Shown here one piece after another: positions 13,367-27,063 of a stretch of 64,000 bases of DNA (positions are counted from its first letter, which is position 1; each line of letters starts with the position of its first letter). Where the stretch lies: assembly GCA_023159155.1 (NCBI GenBank), contig JAJNNX010000002.1:1674001-1738000 (forward strand), in the 5' to 3' direction. The notes beneath the pieces are model-generated. The model had not been told where the DNA came from. It saw only the letters and a list, made by a program, of their open reading frames with translations, and ran no database searches. This DNA is from Ustulina deusta (lineage: Eukaryota; Ascomycota; Sordariomycetes; Xylariales; Xylariaceae). The position numbers and the translations under genes are program-made.

Positions 13367-14038
13367 ACTTTTCACCTCCCGTACAACTCTGGCGATATCT
13401 AAAGGGGCTGGTTGTGGACCTGGGTGGATTCTGGTGTCTCGGAGTGTTTGCTTGTGAACTCTCAATTTCGGCATGTTTTTCGCGTGTGGAAGTACACAGA
13501 GACAAAGACTTTGGAGGGATCTCCTTTCTTACGGCTAAAGAGCTTTGGAGGCTTCCTTGCCGTAAGCTTGCCTTTTAGACTCTAATACAAACTCATCTGG
13601 ACAATAAAATCGTGTTCTGTGCCAGATTTCCATTGAGACGGAGATAAGCAGTTGTATGTGTCTCTCTGATGTGAGAGAATTGCTTTTACACTAAATTATA
13701 TCATTGATACGAGTTATATACGTGAGCCTCGTCAGGCAAGCATTGTATTTGTCGCGCCGAACTATTTACCTCTTACGAAAACCTAGCAGTGCCGAATTAA
13801 CGATTTCTTGGCTTCACTCTACCCTCGCTTTACACCGTCCTATACTTGGTACAGCAAGTGAAAATGCTTGTCATATAGCGTGATGCGGTATTATATGGAC
13901 CAGAACCTGATTAGACATGTCAAGAGTCAAATTAGATAGGCAAGGTAGTATTTAAATTTGCATATAGTCCGCCTGGATTTTATTTTATTTGTTTTAAAAA
14001 ATTTTTAACCATCCGAAGGGAATGTATATAAAACACAC
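13367..14038. other. Convergent intergenic region
   Basis: Contains the 3' ends of the 14-3-3 gene (plus) and DPH4 (minus). AT-rich stretches near 13970-14000 could serve as polyadenylation signals. No gene seen. Confidence 0.5.
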
Positions 14039-14938
14039 TCAGGTTCCCCCGGCACCTGTAGTCGCAGATGCCGACCCGGACAGAGATACGCCCCAGTCGA
14101 AGCTCAAGTTGAACCGCCAGCCCTTACCGCTCCTGCTGACGCTATGGCTGCCGCGGCGCTGCTCCGTCGCGGCTTGCGTCTGGCGGGATTGGTCCGCCAC
14201 TGTCGTCTGACCCGGCTCGGCCGCGGCTCCATTGCCGTGCGGGCGATTTGACGGGGGCGCCTCCTGCTCGTCCTCCTCGGCTGCGTCGAATAAGACGCGC
14301 ATCCAGAGACTGCAGTCCAGACACTGCACCATCAACGCCAGGTCCTCCTCGTACGCCTCCAGCTGCTCCTCGGTGAACTGGAACCCCCGCTCGTTGCCGC
14401 AGCGGCACGACCCGAAGTACACCCCGCTGCGCTCGTCGAAGCCCAGGTCGTCCAGATCTACGGTCTCGACGCCCGTGTGGAAACGCGTCGACACGGAGTG
14501 CTTCTGCGCCGTCGTGGATGAGGAGATGGATGTGGTGAGTGTGGAGGATGAGGATGATGACGTCAGGAGGAGCTGCCGGTCGTACTCGCGGCGCTGGCGC
14601 GCGTCCGAGAGCACGCTGTAGGCATGTTGGATTTGGTCGATTGTGTATGTGAGCTGGGACTTGGGGACGGAAGAGGAGGGGGAGGAGGAAGATTTGCCAC
14701 TGCTGGACTTGGATTGGGTCTTGGGTGACCTTGGGGATTGTGATGGTGGAGATGAGGATGTGGTGGGTGAATCCTGTGGGTTCTTGTCCGGATGGTGCTT
14801 GAGAAGGGTCTTATGATACGCCTGTTTGATGGTTTTCTGTTGCGCTGCGGATTCTTGGCCCTGGAGGCGCTTCGGCGTTAGCGAGAGAATCTCATAGAGC
14901 GTTGGCTCCGCCGAGGTCCGTGATATTGTGGGTGGCAT
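14039..14938 (-). CDS. DPH4: DPH4: J-domain, CSL zinc-finger diphthamide synthesis protein
   Basis: Single exon, 299 residues, start ATG at 14936-14938. The J domain begins near residue 13 and has the HPD motif at 49-51, which stimulates Hsp70 ATPase activity. A CSL zinc finger follows, with LDDLGFDE near 162-169, CRC at 178-180 and CLDC at 206-209 as metal ligands. This J-plus-CSL order is the Dph4/DNAJC24 architecture. The family supports the Dph1-Dph2 iron-sulphur enzyme in the first step of diphthamide formation on elongation factor 2. The J domain is split by a roughly 38-residue Ser/Pro/Lys-rich insertion (about 57-94) between the HPD loop and the last helices. The C-terminal 80 residues are low complexity and not conserved. 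Confidence 0.88.
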   Translation of the reverse strand: MPPTISRTSAEPTLYEILSLTPKRLQGQESAAQQKTIKQAYHKTLLKHHPDKNPQDSPTTSSSPPSQSPRSPKTQSKSSSGKSSSSPSSSVPKSQLTYTIDQIQHAYSVLSDARQRREYDRQLLLTSSSSSSTLTTSISSSTTAQKHSVSTRFHTGVETVDLDDLGFDERSGVYFGSCRCGNERGFQFTEEQLEAYEEDLALMVQCLDCSLWMRVLFDAAEEDEQEAPPSNRPHGNGAAAEPGQTTVADQSRQTQAATEQRRGSHSVSRSGKGWRFNLSFDWGVSLSGSASATTGAGGT

Positions 14939-15481
14939 TTTGTTTTGGCTCCGGATGTGTTTCGTCAATACTTCTTATTATAGGGTAATTCTAGTGTGGG
15001 AAAAGTGGCAAATAATTAATCAGTAAAAAAGGAAAAAGTGCGAAGCACGTCGGGGCTGTCTTATGAGCTGGAGATGCGTGTAAGTTGAGATCATCGATCA
15101 TCCTCGTGGCGCCCCAGTGAAAACCGGTTTTTTGGGGGGTCGGAGTCAATTGGCTGGGCAGTCACGTGAGCACCTCTCCTGAGAAGACTGTAGTGACTTA
15201 CCAACCTAGAAAAATATGTGTAGACCACAGCATGCAGCTTGGTTATTGCGAAAGCGATTGGATAGGCAGATAGGCCAATTTTAAGTAACCGTGAGATGGT
15301 CTTGAGATAAGTGACTTTCAATTGAACCACGGAAGGACGATGAATAAGTTGGATGCCCCCATTTGGTCTAATGATGGTTGATATTCCGGTGTAACTGAAC
15401 ATCTTCGGTACACTTTTATACATAAATTCGTACATTCGACGATACAGTCGAAGAATAGCGACCAGTTCAGAACCTGTTCGC
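14939..15481. other. Intergenic between DPH4 and mL59
   Basis: Holds the DPH4 promoter and the 3' flank of mL59, both on the minus strand. No other gene was seen; overlapping frames here do not resemble proteins. Confidence 0.5.
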
Positions 15482-16102
15482 CTATCGTGGAAACTTGTTC
15501 CACCTGCTCTTCCCTGTCTGTATCGAATTGTCAGCAAGAGGGATAGGTACCCAAACGTCCAGCTAGAAAACCTACCTTTCTCCATTCCCGTACGAGCCTG
15601 GGCATACCAAGCATGGCTTCTCTCCTCTTCTCCATTCTGTTCGACATGTTAACGCGTGCCCAAATCTCGAAATCGATAGCCCCGATATAATTCCTAGAGC
15701 TTGGTAGACGGCAACGTACTTTGGAGCCAACATTCTCTCGTGTAGATGACCCTTGACTCTCTGCCCAACACCAGTTCCACGCACACGCAAACCATGCTCG
15801 ACTCTGTGCCGTATGCGCTCTTCAGTGCCCTTGGATGTGAAGGGCAGCAGCTCTTCGACGCCCTCCTCGCGAGCGAGCTTGACGAGCTCCGCCTGGCGTC
15901 TCAGCGAGAACTCGGGGTCATGCCACTTGCCGGTGACGGGGTGTTTGTGCGGGAGAAAGGGATTCGGGGTCGCGCCGTCCTGGATGGTGTTGGTGCGCGT
16001 CGAGGTTGGCAGGATCTGGTCCGGAGGGTACTTGGCGAAGAAGCGCTGCAGACGGGGATGCAGCTGCTTCGCGAGTTCGACGTAGCGCATATTCAGCGCC
16101 AT
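15482..16102 (-). CDS. MRPL25: Mitochondrial large-subunit ribosomal protein mL59
   Basis: Three exons, 16102-15720, 15636-15576 and 15517-15482, encode 159 residues. Introns are 15637-15719 (83 nt, GTACGT) and 15518-15575 (58 nt, GTAGGT), with phases 2 and 0 in agreement. The product starts MALNMRYVELAKQLHPRLQR and contains NPFLPHKHPVTGKWHDPEFS, then a basic region and KMEKRREAMLGMPRLVREWR, ending in a basic SRWNKFPR tail. This matches the fungal-specific mL59 (yeast MRPL25) family in length and order. It is a structural protein of the mitochondrial 54S subunit. The frame continues 41 codons upstream of the chosen ATG, but the family begins here. The last exon codes for only 11 residues, recognisable because it restores the expected basic tail. 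Confidence 0.9.
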
Positions 16103-16676
16103 CTTGGCTGGAGGAAGCTCTTTGCAGCTTCTCTGGCGACCGTTCGTGAGGTGGACGTCGGGAGAGAGCAGTTGAAAGCAAGGACAAGGATTGAATTGAC
16201 AAGCTGGAAAAAGAGTCTGATCCAAAAATATCTATCTAGGATCGTCATGGACCTATACCGTGGTACCTGCACCCTGGTTTGGGGTTTAAGTGGACCGTCA
16301 GCTGTGGACGGATCGTCACATAACCGCCACACGACAACTAACTTACTATATCAATTCAAGGAGGACAAGGAGGGTAGCACTGCTATCTAAGTAGGTACCT
16401 AGTTGATTGTTGGGACAACCTTTGGCTTGACTGTGTAATACGAGATAGTCCCAGGATTTTCTATATATTTGGGGATTTATGGAAAAGATGTTAGATTTAG
16501 CGCGGCCTATCTATCTAAGGCGTTATAAAGTAAACCCGTTTGTTTTACTCCAGCTCTCGTAATTGAGGACAGGTTAGACTGTCAGAGATTGAAGGCATGC
16601 ATTTTATTATCGTGGTATCTCAGTTGCAATTACAAAGGCTTCCTCTCGGTCGGTTTTATCCCCTGCTCCCCCTCTT
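16103..16676. other. Intergenic between mL59 and PRP28
   Basis: Contains the mL59 promoter and the PRP28 3' end. Nothing else is recognisable. Confidence 0.5.
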
Positions 16677-18812
16677 CTACTCAATCTTTTTGAAGCCCCC
16701 TTTATTGGGCTTTTGTTGGGCGGACTCATGTCTTCGTAACTCCTCGGGCACCTTTGATATTGAGCTCTTGGAGAGCATCTGTCTCAGATCGTACAAAACG
16801 TCTGCATCTTCGTTGCCGAGGAATGTCATAGCCACACCACTCTTACCCGCACGACCGGTACGACCAATACGATGTGTGTAGCTTTCGATGCTTGTAGCCA
16901 TGTTGAAGTTTACAACGAGGGACACATCGGGGACATCAATACCACGACCGGCCAGGTCTGTAGCCACAAGGACTTCGGTACCGCCGCTGCGCACTGATGC
17001 CAAGGCTTGTTCTCTCTGCTCTTGGGTCTTGCTTCCGTGCATTGTAACTGTTGATAGGCCCATATGCTTGATTTCACGTGCAATGGCATCGCAATTCCGT
17101 TTGATGTTGACAAACACGATGATCGGCGCAGCAAATTCGCCAGACGTTAGGATCTCTTGCAAGCGTTTCTTACGACGATCTTCTCCTGCGACGAATTCGA
17201 CCCGTTGTTCAACTGTATCGACAGCTTCGCCGGCATTACCAATCGTAACAGTAGCCGGTCTACGCAGGTATTTCTTGGCAATTTTCTCGACGGCTGTCGG
17301 CATAGTGGCCGTGTACATCATGGTTTGCCGGTAGCGGTCCTTGCCGCCGAGGGGCCGGCTCATGAGTTGCGCGTTCTCCGCAGCATCGGTATCAGGCTTC
17401 TCATTAGTTACAGGGAGCGCATCTAGAATCTTGTTCACAGGTTCTTCAAAACCCATGTCAATCATTCGATCGGCTTCGTCCATAATAATATAGCAACATT
17501 GCGATAAGACAAGCAGTCGACGCTCAATGCAGTCGACTAGACGACCAGGGGTGGCAACGATAATTTCAGCCCCATTTCGAAGCGCGAATGCCTGTTCCTC
17601 CAACGAGTGGCCACCCACAAGGCTGACGACGGTAAATCCTAGTGGTTCTGCAAATTTTTTGGCTTCCGTCTCGATCTGCTGGACTAATTCTCGAGTAGGC
17701 GCGATAATGAGAGAGTATGGTCCGTCGTTTTTCGTAATCTCGTCCAGCGGTGGTAAGTCGGATATGTAAACCAATAAGGGTAAGAGAAAAGCAGCTGTCT
17801 TTCCTGAGCCGGTGACAGCTACACCGATAAGATCTCGGGCTTGTAGAGCTATGGGGATCGCGGCGCGCTGAACTGGGGTCGGTTCGTCATAGCCAACTTT
17901 GGCGACAATTTCAAGCAACCTTCGAGGCAAGCCAGACTCTTTCCAATTGCGCATTGGATTCGGTAAGAGACCACCTTTTGTGGAAATACCGAAGTCCTCT
18001 TTGAATATTCGCCAGTCCCTCTCACGCATATCGTCCAGCCTCTTCTCCGACCAGTGCTTCCCGAAGGTATTGCGATTCGCCCTTTCCTTTGCCCGCAGCG
18101 ACATTTCAAGCAACTGTTCTGCTCGTTCCCTGCCGGTCTCTGGATCGCCAGCCATGATATACCTGGCACGTTTTATATCCTCTGGCTCCACTAAGCCATG
18201 ATACTTGGAGAGAAGACCGCCGTCCTGGACAGAAAGTGTCACCTGCTCAGAATGTATGAGCGCGTCTCCTTGGCTTGTATCGTCGTGTGGATCCCAGTCA
18301 AAATTGAACTTGTCCCTGTGCCTTCTGGATTTTTTCTTAGCGGAGAAAGTCGACTGGTTTAATTCCGGACCCATGTATCTAGCTCGAATTTGGGCAGACT
18401 CGTCCTCTTCTGCCACTTTCCTCTTCTGCCCAGCCGTTTTGGCATCATAGGTCTTAGACTTCTCGTTTTCGTTGTTATGTTTACTGTGTCGCATGGCCCT
18501 CGGCCCCGTAGGCACGGCAGGTTGGGTGTCGCGGGACGGTGCGTGATGATGGTTGTTAGTCCATGTGTTTCGCTTCTCGGTCCCTTGGCGTACAAGCTTT
18601 TCCTGCTCCTCCTTCTTCTTCTGCTCCTGGACGCGACGTTCTCGCTCGGCCTTTGGAATGAATCGGGGTTTCGCGGCAGCGGCGTCGGCAGCTTTCTTTG
18701 CTCGTAACAGCTCCTCGATATCTAAAGGCTGTTTCTTTTTTTGAGCATTGGCGCCGTTGGCTGCGGCTCCACCACCGTTAGCGATAGACTCAGACCGAGG
18801 TTGTATCCCCAT
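16677..18812 (-). CDS. PRP28: DEAD-box pre-mRNA splicing helicase PRP28
   Basis: Intronless, 711 residues, start ATG at 18810-18812. The first 200 residues are a charged Lys/Glu/Arg-rich extension typical of Prp28. The helicase core has the Q motif (PTPVQRAAIP, about 311-320), Walker A VTGSGKT at 333-339, PTREL near 372, TPGR near 421, DEAD at 445-448, TAT in place of the usual SAT, ATDLAGRGIDVPD, and HRIGRTGRAG. The DEADRMIDMGFE context and the spacing identify Prp28 rather than other DEAD-box proteins. In this family the enzyme is U5 snRNP-associated and exchanges U1 for U6 at the 5' splice site during spliceosome activation. The TAT variant of motif III is usual for Prp28. The gene is divergent from APE2, sharing a 1 kb intergenic region. 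Confidence 0.94.
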   Translation of the reverse strand: MGIQPRSESIANGGGAAANGANAQKKKQPLDIEELLRAKKAADAAAAKPRFIPKAERERRVQEQKKKEEQEKLVRQGTEKRNTWTNNHHHAPSRDTQPAVPTGPRAMRHSKHNNENEKSKTYDAKTAGQKRKVAEEDESAQIRARYMGPELNQSTFSAKKKSRRHRDKFNFDWDPHDDTSQGDALIHSEQVTLSVQDGGLLSKYHGLVEPEDIKRARYIMAGDPETGRERAEQLLEMSLRAKERANRNTFGKHWSEKRLDDMRERDWRIFKEDFGISTKGGLLPNPMRNWKESGLPRRLLEIVAKVGYDEPTPVQRAAIPIALQARDLIGVAVTGSGKTAAFLLPLLVYISDLPPLDEITKNDGPYSLIIAPTRELVQQIETEAKKFAEPLGFTVVSLVGGHSLEEQAFALRNGAEIIVATPGRLVDCIERRLLVLSQCCYIIMDEADRMIDMGFEEPVNKILDALPVTNEKPDTDAAENAQLMSRPLGGKDRYRQTMMYTATMPTAVEKIAKKYLRRPATVTIGNAGEAVDTVEQRVEFVAGEDRRKKRLQEILTSGEFAAPIIVFVNIKRNCDAIAREIKHMGLSTVTMHGSKTQEQREQALASVRSGGTEVLVATDLAGRGIDVPDVSLVVNFNMATSIESYTHRIGRTGRAGKSGVAMTFLGNEDADVLYDLRQMLSKSSISKVPEELRRHESAQQKPNKGGFKKIE

Positions 18813-19811
18813 TGTGGAGGTCTAGCGTTCGGCTGTTGAACGTCGAAAGTTTCTAAACTGAGGTATGATGGTGGATGACAGCAAAGGGCAGCTTCAAGTG
18901 GCGACTGGCGCTGCATCTAATGGGTGGGTATAGTCTCCAGGGTCAGCCAATCGGAGATTTTATCTTTCGCCAAAGACCCCCGTCGGCAAACAGTGACCCA
19001 CATTGAATCTCCTTAGCGACAATAACAAGTCCTCAGTAATAATTGCCAAGTAGTCATCAGATGGTTTACAATCTGATTTATCAACTGAAAGCCCTTAGCT
19101 GTCTCTAAACCATTGCCCACCTTGTCTGCACGAGCACCTATCTAAGTTACATACCCAGTACATGTACAAACATTTTGGAGTGGTGCTATTGATTCTCCAG
19201 TTATATGGTCCAGATGGAGTAAACGATCACATGACAATCCCGGATTGCGCAGCGGGGAAAAACCAAAGACATCCTAGCATCTAAAGCTAAAACTGTGTGT
19301 TTTACGTCTTGTTTCCAACACACGAGGAATGGAGGTACATTTGACAATGCCTACTACCTGTACGAGGCAGTAGGTCTGCACACTACCCTTACCTACATCT
19401 TCTATCATTCTACATGTATGTCCCCATTTCTTATCGTGCAACGCTAGACCCCATCAGTATATGCAGGTCTGCTCCCTAGCGTCTTTTAAACCTTTATCGA
19501 CTTATCTAGAACAAGGCAAGAATCGCCCACGGACAATGAGATGAAGAGAAACAAACCCACAGTACACACATTTCTTGTTTCTCAAGCCGCCCTGCCCTGC
19601 CGCTGCCGCTGCCGCCGCCGCCACATGACTTGATAGCGCAAATAGGGATCCCCCCCGGCTGCCCCTCCTATCACCCCTCTATTTATGTACAGGTACACTC
19701 CTGGCCCTCCGGTTACCCTCTGTTTGCCCTATCATACACTGTACTATAGCTAGAGTTCCTTCGTTGTATACCGCTTGTATTATAGTAGACCGTCCTTTTC
19801 CGCTGCATCTG
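18813..19811. promoter_or_regulatory. Shared divergent promoter region, PRP28 / APE2
   Basis: The two genes are transcribed away from each other from this 1 kb segment. A CCG/CTG trinucleotide run lies near 19597-19623, and a pyrimidine-rich stretch precedes the APE2 leader exon. No specific operator was identified. Confidence 0.5.
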
Positions 19812-22800
19812 ATGTCTCTTCGTTCTCTCGCCCGTATCGAGTCTCTCTCTCGAGCTTTCCCTCCCACTAACAGAGTCCGCTTACGACACCACCCACCAAC
19901 ACGTCCTCGCCAGCATCACTTTTTCAGCCGTGTCCATCTTGGGTAAGCACCGCCCGAGTGGAGTGGGAGGTCTTCCCGCTCAGGTTCCGCCTCGCTAACG
20001 TGCCACGTTATATAGTTCCATTTCTCGAGCTACGCCAAGCACGTCCTCCTGTCTCACACCGTCTTCGACCCCTCCAAGAGCATCTTCCCTGGGATTCTCT
20101 CGGCCACCAACACCCCCTTCAGCATCTTTCGTCCGGTATTGTTCCTACAGAAGACACAATATGTGCAGACTGGCTGGTGATACCGAGCACTTTGGCGGCG
20201 CTAACCCCGATCCTAAGATGGGTCGAGAGCTGCTTCCCACCAACGTAATCCCCCGCCATTACGACGTCACCCTCGAGCCCGACTTCAAGAAGTTTACCTT
20301 TGAGGGCAAGGTTGTGATCGACTTCGACGTACAAGAAGAGACACAATCTATCTCCCTCCATACTATCGAGATCGATATCCACAGTGCCCATGTTAAGTTG
20401 GGAGACACAGTTGTGACATCCTCTTCAGCTATCACTTACGACGAATTAACCCAGGTTTCCAAGATTCACTTGAAGGATGTGGTCCCTAAGGGCAAAACCC
20501 AGCTTGAGATCAAGTTCACGGGTCAACTCAATGACTCGATGGCTGGCTTCTACCGCTCGACGTATAAGAAGCCCGACGGCTCCGAGGGTATTCTCGCTAC
20601 GACGCAGATGGAGGCTAATGACTGCCGAAGAGCGTTCCCATGTTTCGACGAGCCTCTTCATAAAGCCAATTTCACAATAACCCTCATTGCAGACAAGCAT
20701 TTGACGTGCTTGAGCAACATGGATCTGGCTTCTGAAACTGAAGTGCTATCTGAGATGAGTGGAGCAACGAAGAAAGCCGTGAAGTTTAATCCAACTCCGC
20801 TCATGTCTACATATTTGGTCGCCTTTATTATTGGTGAGCTCAACTATATCGAGACCACTAGTTTCCGAGTGCCTATTCGTGTATATGCACCCGCGAGCTC
20901 GAACATCGAGCATGGGCGGTTTTCTCTTGAACTAGCCGCGCGGACGTTAGGATACTACGAAAAAATCTTCGGCGCCGAATTCCCTTTGCCCAAAATGGAT
21001 ATGGTTGCTATTCCAGACTTCGCTGCTGGTGCCATGGAGAACTGGGGTTTGATCACTTATCGAGTTGTGGATCTCATGCTAGATGAAGAGGCCAGTGGTG
21101 CCGCCATGAAAGAGCGAGTTGCTGAAGTCGTTCAGCACGAGTTAGCCCATCAGTGGTTTGGAAATCTAGTGACCATGGACTGGTGGGAAGGTCTGTGGTT
21201 GAACGAAGGCTTTGCGACCCTCATGAGCTGGCTAAGTAGGTTCATCACCCCAAGTATGCATTCTAGATAGTAGCGTAAGACTAACGTTGAGTGTAGGCTG
21301 CAATCACTTCTACCCAGAGTGGAAAGTCTGGGAGAACTACGTTGCGGATAACCTCCAGAGTGCTCTAGGCCTGGATTCGTTGAGAAGCAGTCATCCCATC
21401 GAAGTACCAGTCAAGCGTGCCAGCGAAGTTGACCAAATTTTCGATGCCATCTCCTACTCCAAAGGTTCATGTGTTCTACGGATGATCTCAACGTATCTAG
21501 GCGAGGAAGTTTTCCTGGAGGGTGTTCGACGATATATCAAAAAGCACGCTTATGGTAACACCCAAACTGACGATCTTTGGGCAGCTCTCGAAGACGCCAG
21601 TGGTAAACCTGTTCGAGAGATCATGTCCATTTGGACTAAAAATGTCGGCTTCCCTGTCGTTCAAGTCACGGAGAACACAGCAGAAAACTCCATTCGTGTC
21701 AAACAAAACCGATTCTTGAGGACTGGTGACACGAAGCCCGAAGAAGATAAGGTTTTATACCCAGTCTTCCTTGGACTTCGAACTAAAACAGGCATCGACG
21801 AGTCGATAACCCTGACGGAAAGAGAAGGCGTCTACAAACTGCCAGATCTAGATTTCTTCAAGCTAAATGCAAACCACACTAGCATCTATCGAACTTCGTA
21901 CAGCCCAGAACGACTTGCAAAGCTGGGCCAGGCTGCCAAGGATGGAAAATTGACGGTTGAAGACCGTGCCGGCATGCTCGCTGATGCCGGTGCTCTCGCA
22001 GTGTCGGGTTACCAGAAGACGTCAGGAGTGCTCAATCTTTTGAAAGGATTTGATACAGAAGAGTCCTTCGTAGTGTGGAGCGAAATTATCGCTCGGGTGG
22101 CGACCGTCCAATCAGCTTGGCTTTTCGAGGATCAAGCCGTCAAAGACGGTCTTGAAGCCTTCGTCAAGCAGCTAACCAGCGAGAGAGCTCATAAGCTAGG
22201 CTGGACATTTACAGACAAAGATGGACATGTTGAGCAACAATTTAAAGCTATGCTCTTCGGGGCTGCTGGCATGGCGGGTGACAAGGAGATCATTGCAGCA
22301 GCTCAGGATATGTTCGCCAAATACAAGGCTGGTGATAACTCAGCCATTCACCCAAATATTAGGGGCAGTGTTTTTGGTATGGCTCTCAAGTACGGTGGAA
22401 AGGAAGAGGTAAGTTCACTCGCATTTGGAAATGTGACGGTGAAACTAAATTTACAACAGTACGATGGTCTTCTTCGCATATTCAATGATTCCACTAACAG
22501 CGATGAACGCAACACGATCTTACGTTGCCTCGGTCGTGCCAAAGATCCTGAACTTATTCAACGAACCCTCGATCTCGCTTCGAGTAATGAGATCAAGAGT
22601 CAGGACATATATCTCCCAATTAGTGGTCTTCGTAGCCATGCTGAGGGTGTCGAAGCTCTATTCAGCTGGCTGACCGAAAAATGGCCTGAAATCCATAAAC
22701 GCCTTAGTGGGAACCCACCCATTCTAGGTTCAATGGTCACAATCTGCACATCGAGCTTCACAAAGCCTGAGCAGCTCAAGAAAGTCGAGCAATTCTTCGG

Positions 22801-22942
22801 GGATATTGATACAAAATCCTTTGACCAGCCACTGGCGCAGAGTAAGGACGCTATTCGCAGCAAGGTCTCGTGGCTAGGGAGAGATCGCGACGATGTAGCA
22901 ACTTGGGTCAAAGAAAATGGGTACAAGAAAGCCAACCTGTAA
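19812..22942 (+). CDS. APE2: M1-family aminopeptidase (APE2/AAP1 type) with mitochondrial leader
   Basis: Four exons, 19812-19942, 20016-21235, 21297-22408 and 22460-22942, give 981 residues. Introns are 73, 61 and 51 nt, with donors GTAAGC, GTAGGT and GTAAGT; the 51-nt one is a multiple of three and reads through as open frame. The catalytic core has GAMEN (382-386), the zinc site HELAH (418-422) and the third ligand Glu441 in NEGF. The C-terminal ERAP1-like helical domain is complete. The leader exon encodes a Ser/Arg-rich, acid-poor stretch beginning MSLRSLARIESLSRAF, which continues in frame to an internal ATG at 20161 (residue 93). Starting there gives an 889-residue cytosolic-size enzyme. 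Yeast Ape2 likewise has a long N-terminal extension. The enzyme removes N-terminal residues from peptides. The core is certain; use of the upstream start is inferred. Confidence 0.92.
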
Positions 22943-25250
22943 CGCTACTTCTAGGAACCGGGCAATCGAGCACTGAAAACTCTTCATCGGTCATCATACT
23001 AGGCACCTTTCCGTACACATGACCTTTTGGATTCTCGTTTCATTCGGAATGGCTAAGAGAAGTAAGTATGCATTATAGATATTCTTGTGGACCAAGAAGC
23101 GGCATATATGAAATACAACGAGGGAAGCTGTAAAAAGTTTAGATACCATACAGGTCAAAGCCCCTGAGCTGATAGCTATGTGAATATTGCAAATACCTAC
23201 TTATCGGGATGTTCATAGTGATGGCTCACTAAATCATTGCCTTTTGAAGTGAGGAGTGAAAGGAAGAGAAAGGTCCGGTAAGACATATAAGGGCTTGGTA
23301 CTGGTAGCTTCCGCTTAGAGTTTGCTACGAACCTAAAAAGCCGGTTGGCTCAAACTGATTGATTTGCCAATTGTATGTTGTGCGTATTGATGTATTCCCA
23401 TACCTCTTCACCATTTGTCTACGGTGTGGATCTGCAAGTATTCTACTCTCTAGCGTGATATATTTGTGGTCATGTTTGTTGAGTGGGAAGCTAGATAGCC
23501 TTGATATGAGCCATGCCGATTCTGTTACGTCGGGCATGAGATAGAGCGAAAAATGATTGGTAAGTACCTAGATATAGTCTTTACGCTCCTCCAATGTATA
23601 CTCTGTTTTAACCGACCTCTATATTTAGGATGAGTGTGATAGAACAGGCCATGGAAAAGTAAAGGCTTAACAACAAAACACAACATTAATTCCATGTAAA
23701 ACCAACGTTCTTCTGTTGTCGGTAAGCCATTATCGCTCTATACTTGTCCTGTTCGAACATCTCGCTAACCTAGCACCAGTACCGTATGTATAAATATAAA
23801 TACCGCCATCCTCTCTGGCGGAACCTACCGAGGCTGGGACATGGATGAACACATTTAACTCTTTGACATGAACAACTGTATTGAAGATCAATCAGGATCA
23901 AAGCGACGAGTCCGTCGAGGCTGCCAAAGGTAAAATCAACCAACTTAGCTGCTTCGACATGGTGAAGTAGCCCGACGTAAAATATTCGATGCACTTGAAA
24001 GAACACTGCATGTTGTGATGGTCTAAGCCTCTGTATAAGAGTACAGGTAGTCTCCAAGACATTCACATTGCCCTCTTACCGATAACGAAACTGTCTTCAT
24101 CCAGCTTGTTGCATATCGGTGCCGGGACAGACACATAAATCCTACTGCTTTGAAGATCAATTCTGGCAAGGAAGAGTTTTGTGCCGTACGCATAGGTCGA
24201 CTTAGACGTTCTGATATAGGCAGACAATTCTGATTATACGATCTGTGACGGTTCGTAGACTTAAGTGTTAAGCAGGCGGACAAGAGAAGCTATTGGCACC
24301 GCCCGCGAAATAAGAGAGAAACAAGGTGGACGATACGAAATATACAGCGAGGAAATACGAAGCGCTGGAGAGATATTTGTTGGTGAAGGACGGAAGTCCG
24401 CTTTCGGCATAATGCAACAAAATGTCTCAATCTGACGACCCGAATGATAGGTGGTGCCATTATCCAACCCCGACATCCCAGAACAATAAATTATCAGTCA
24501 CAATACTGCTACTACAATAAAAACTCGAAGGAGAGGAATCGATGAAGGGCAGTGCCATGTATGGGAAGTAACTAACTAGATTTCATTACGCTCAACCGAA
24601 TGTGACTATTCATCTAGTTACTAGTTACTTACCTTAGGTTCTCGGTACCTATTTAGAACAGCACGCTCCGGGCGTGTCGAATTCCATGCGACACTCATTG
24701 AGCAGGAGGACCTTGATGATGTATGTAGGGTCCACGTTGACCTATCCCGAAGGTTTCTTATAGGCCCACCGTGATTGGCTCAACAGCTCTTTCCTTTCTT
24801 ATCGATTGGGCTTGGTTTCTCTCAAGCGGGCAGGTACATCTTTTTGCACCCAAATTCACTGATGGCTCATGTAACTATGCCCCTCATTTTAGATACAGCG
24901 TACTATGTATGCACGTACGTACATCAAACCAGGACCGGACCGGACCCCGCCAACCCAAGTATGCGCTCATCATACTATGTCCTACCTACCAGACAGTCTA
25001 CCTCCTACCTAGCCTAGGAGAGGTCATACATAGGTACACTACCTGGGAGGCAGGTACTGCTAGTATTACGCTACAACCTCTCACCCCGCCAGACCAGACG
25101 TGGTAGCCCACCAGCTAAGCTAAAGTTAATACATATCTACAGCCTCTCTCCCTGTGCCTATCATCTACTTTTCTCTTCCTCTTCTTCTTCACATCACTCG
25201 CATCTGTACCATCCTCTCCTCCTCGGCTTCTACCAGAACCATCTCTAACC
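22943..25250. other. Intergenic, no recognisable gene
   Basis: About 2.3 kb between APE2 and the enolase leader. No frame resembles a known protein. TAGGTA/TACCTA motifs occur near 24640-24650 and 25010-25035. Confidence 0.5.

Positions 25251-27063
<1,813 letters not shown>

Noticed and set aside
22409..22459. Reading APE2 straight through 22409-22459 as coding
   Set aside because: The segment has a perfect GTAAGT donor, an ACTAA branch site and a CAG acceptor, and removing it restores the family alignment, so it is an in-frame intron.
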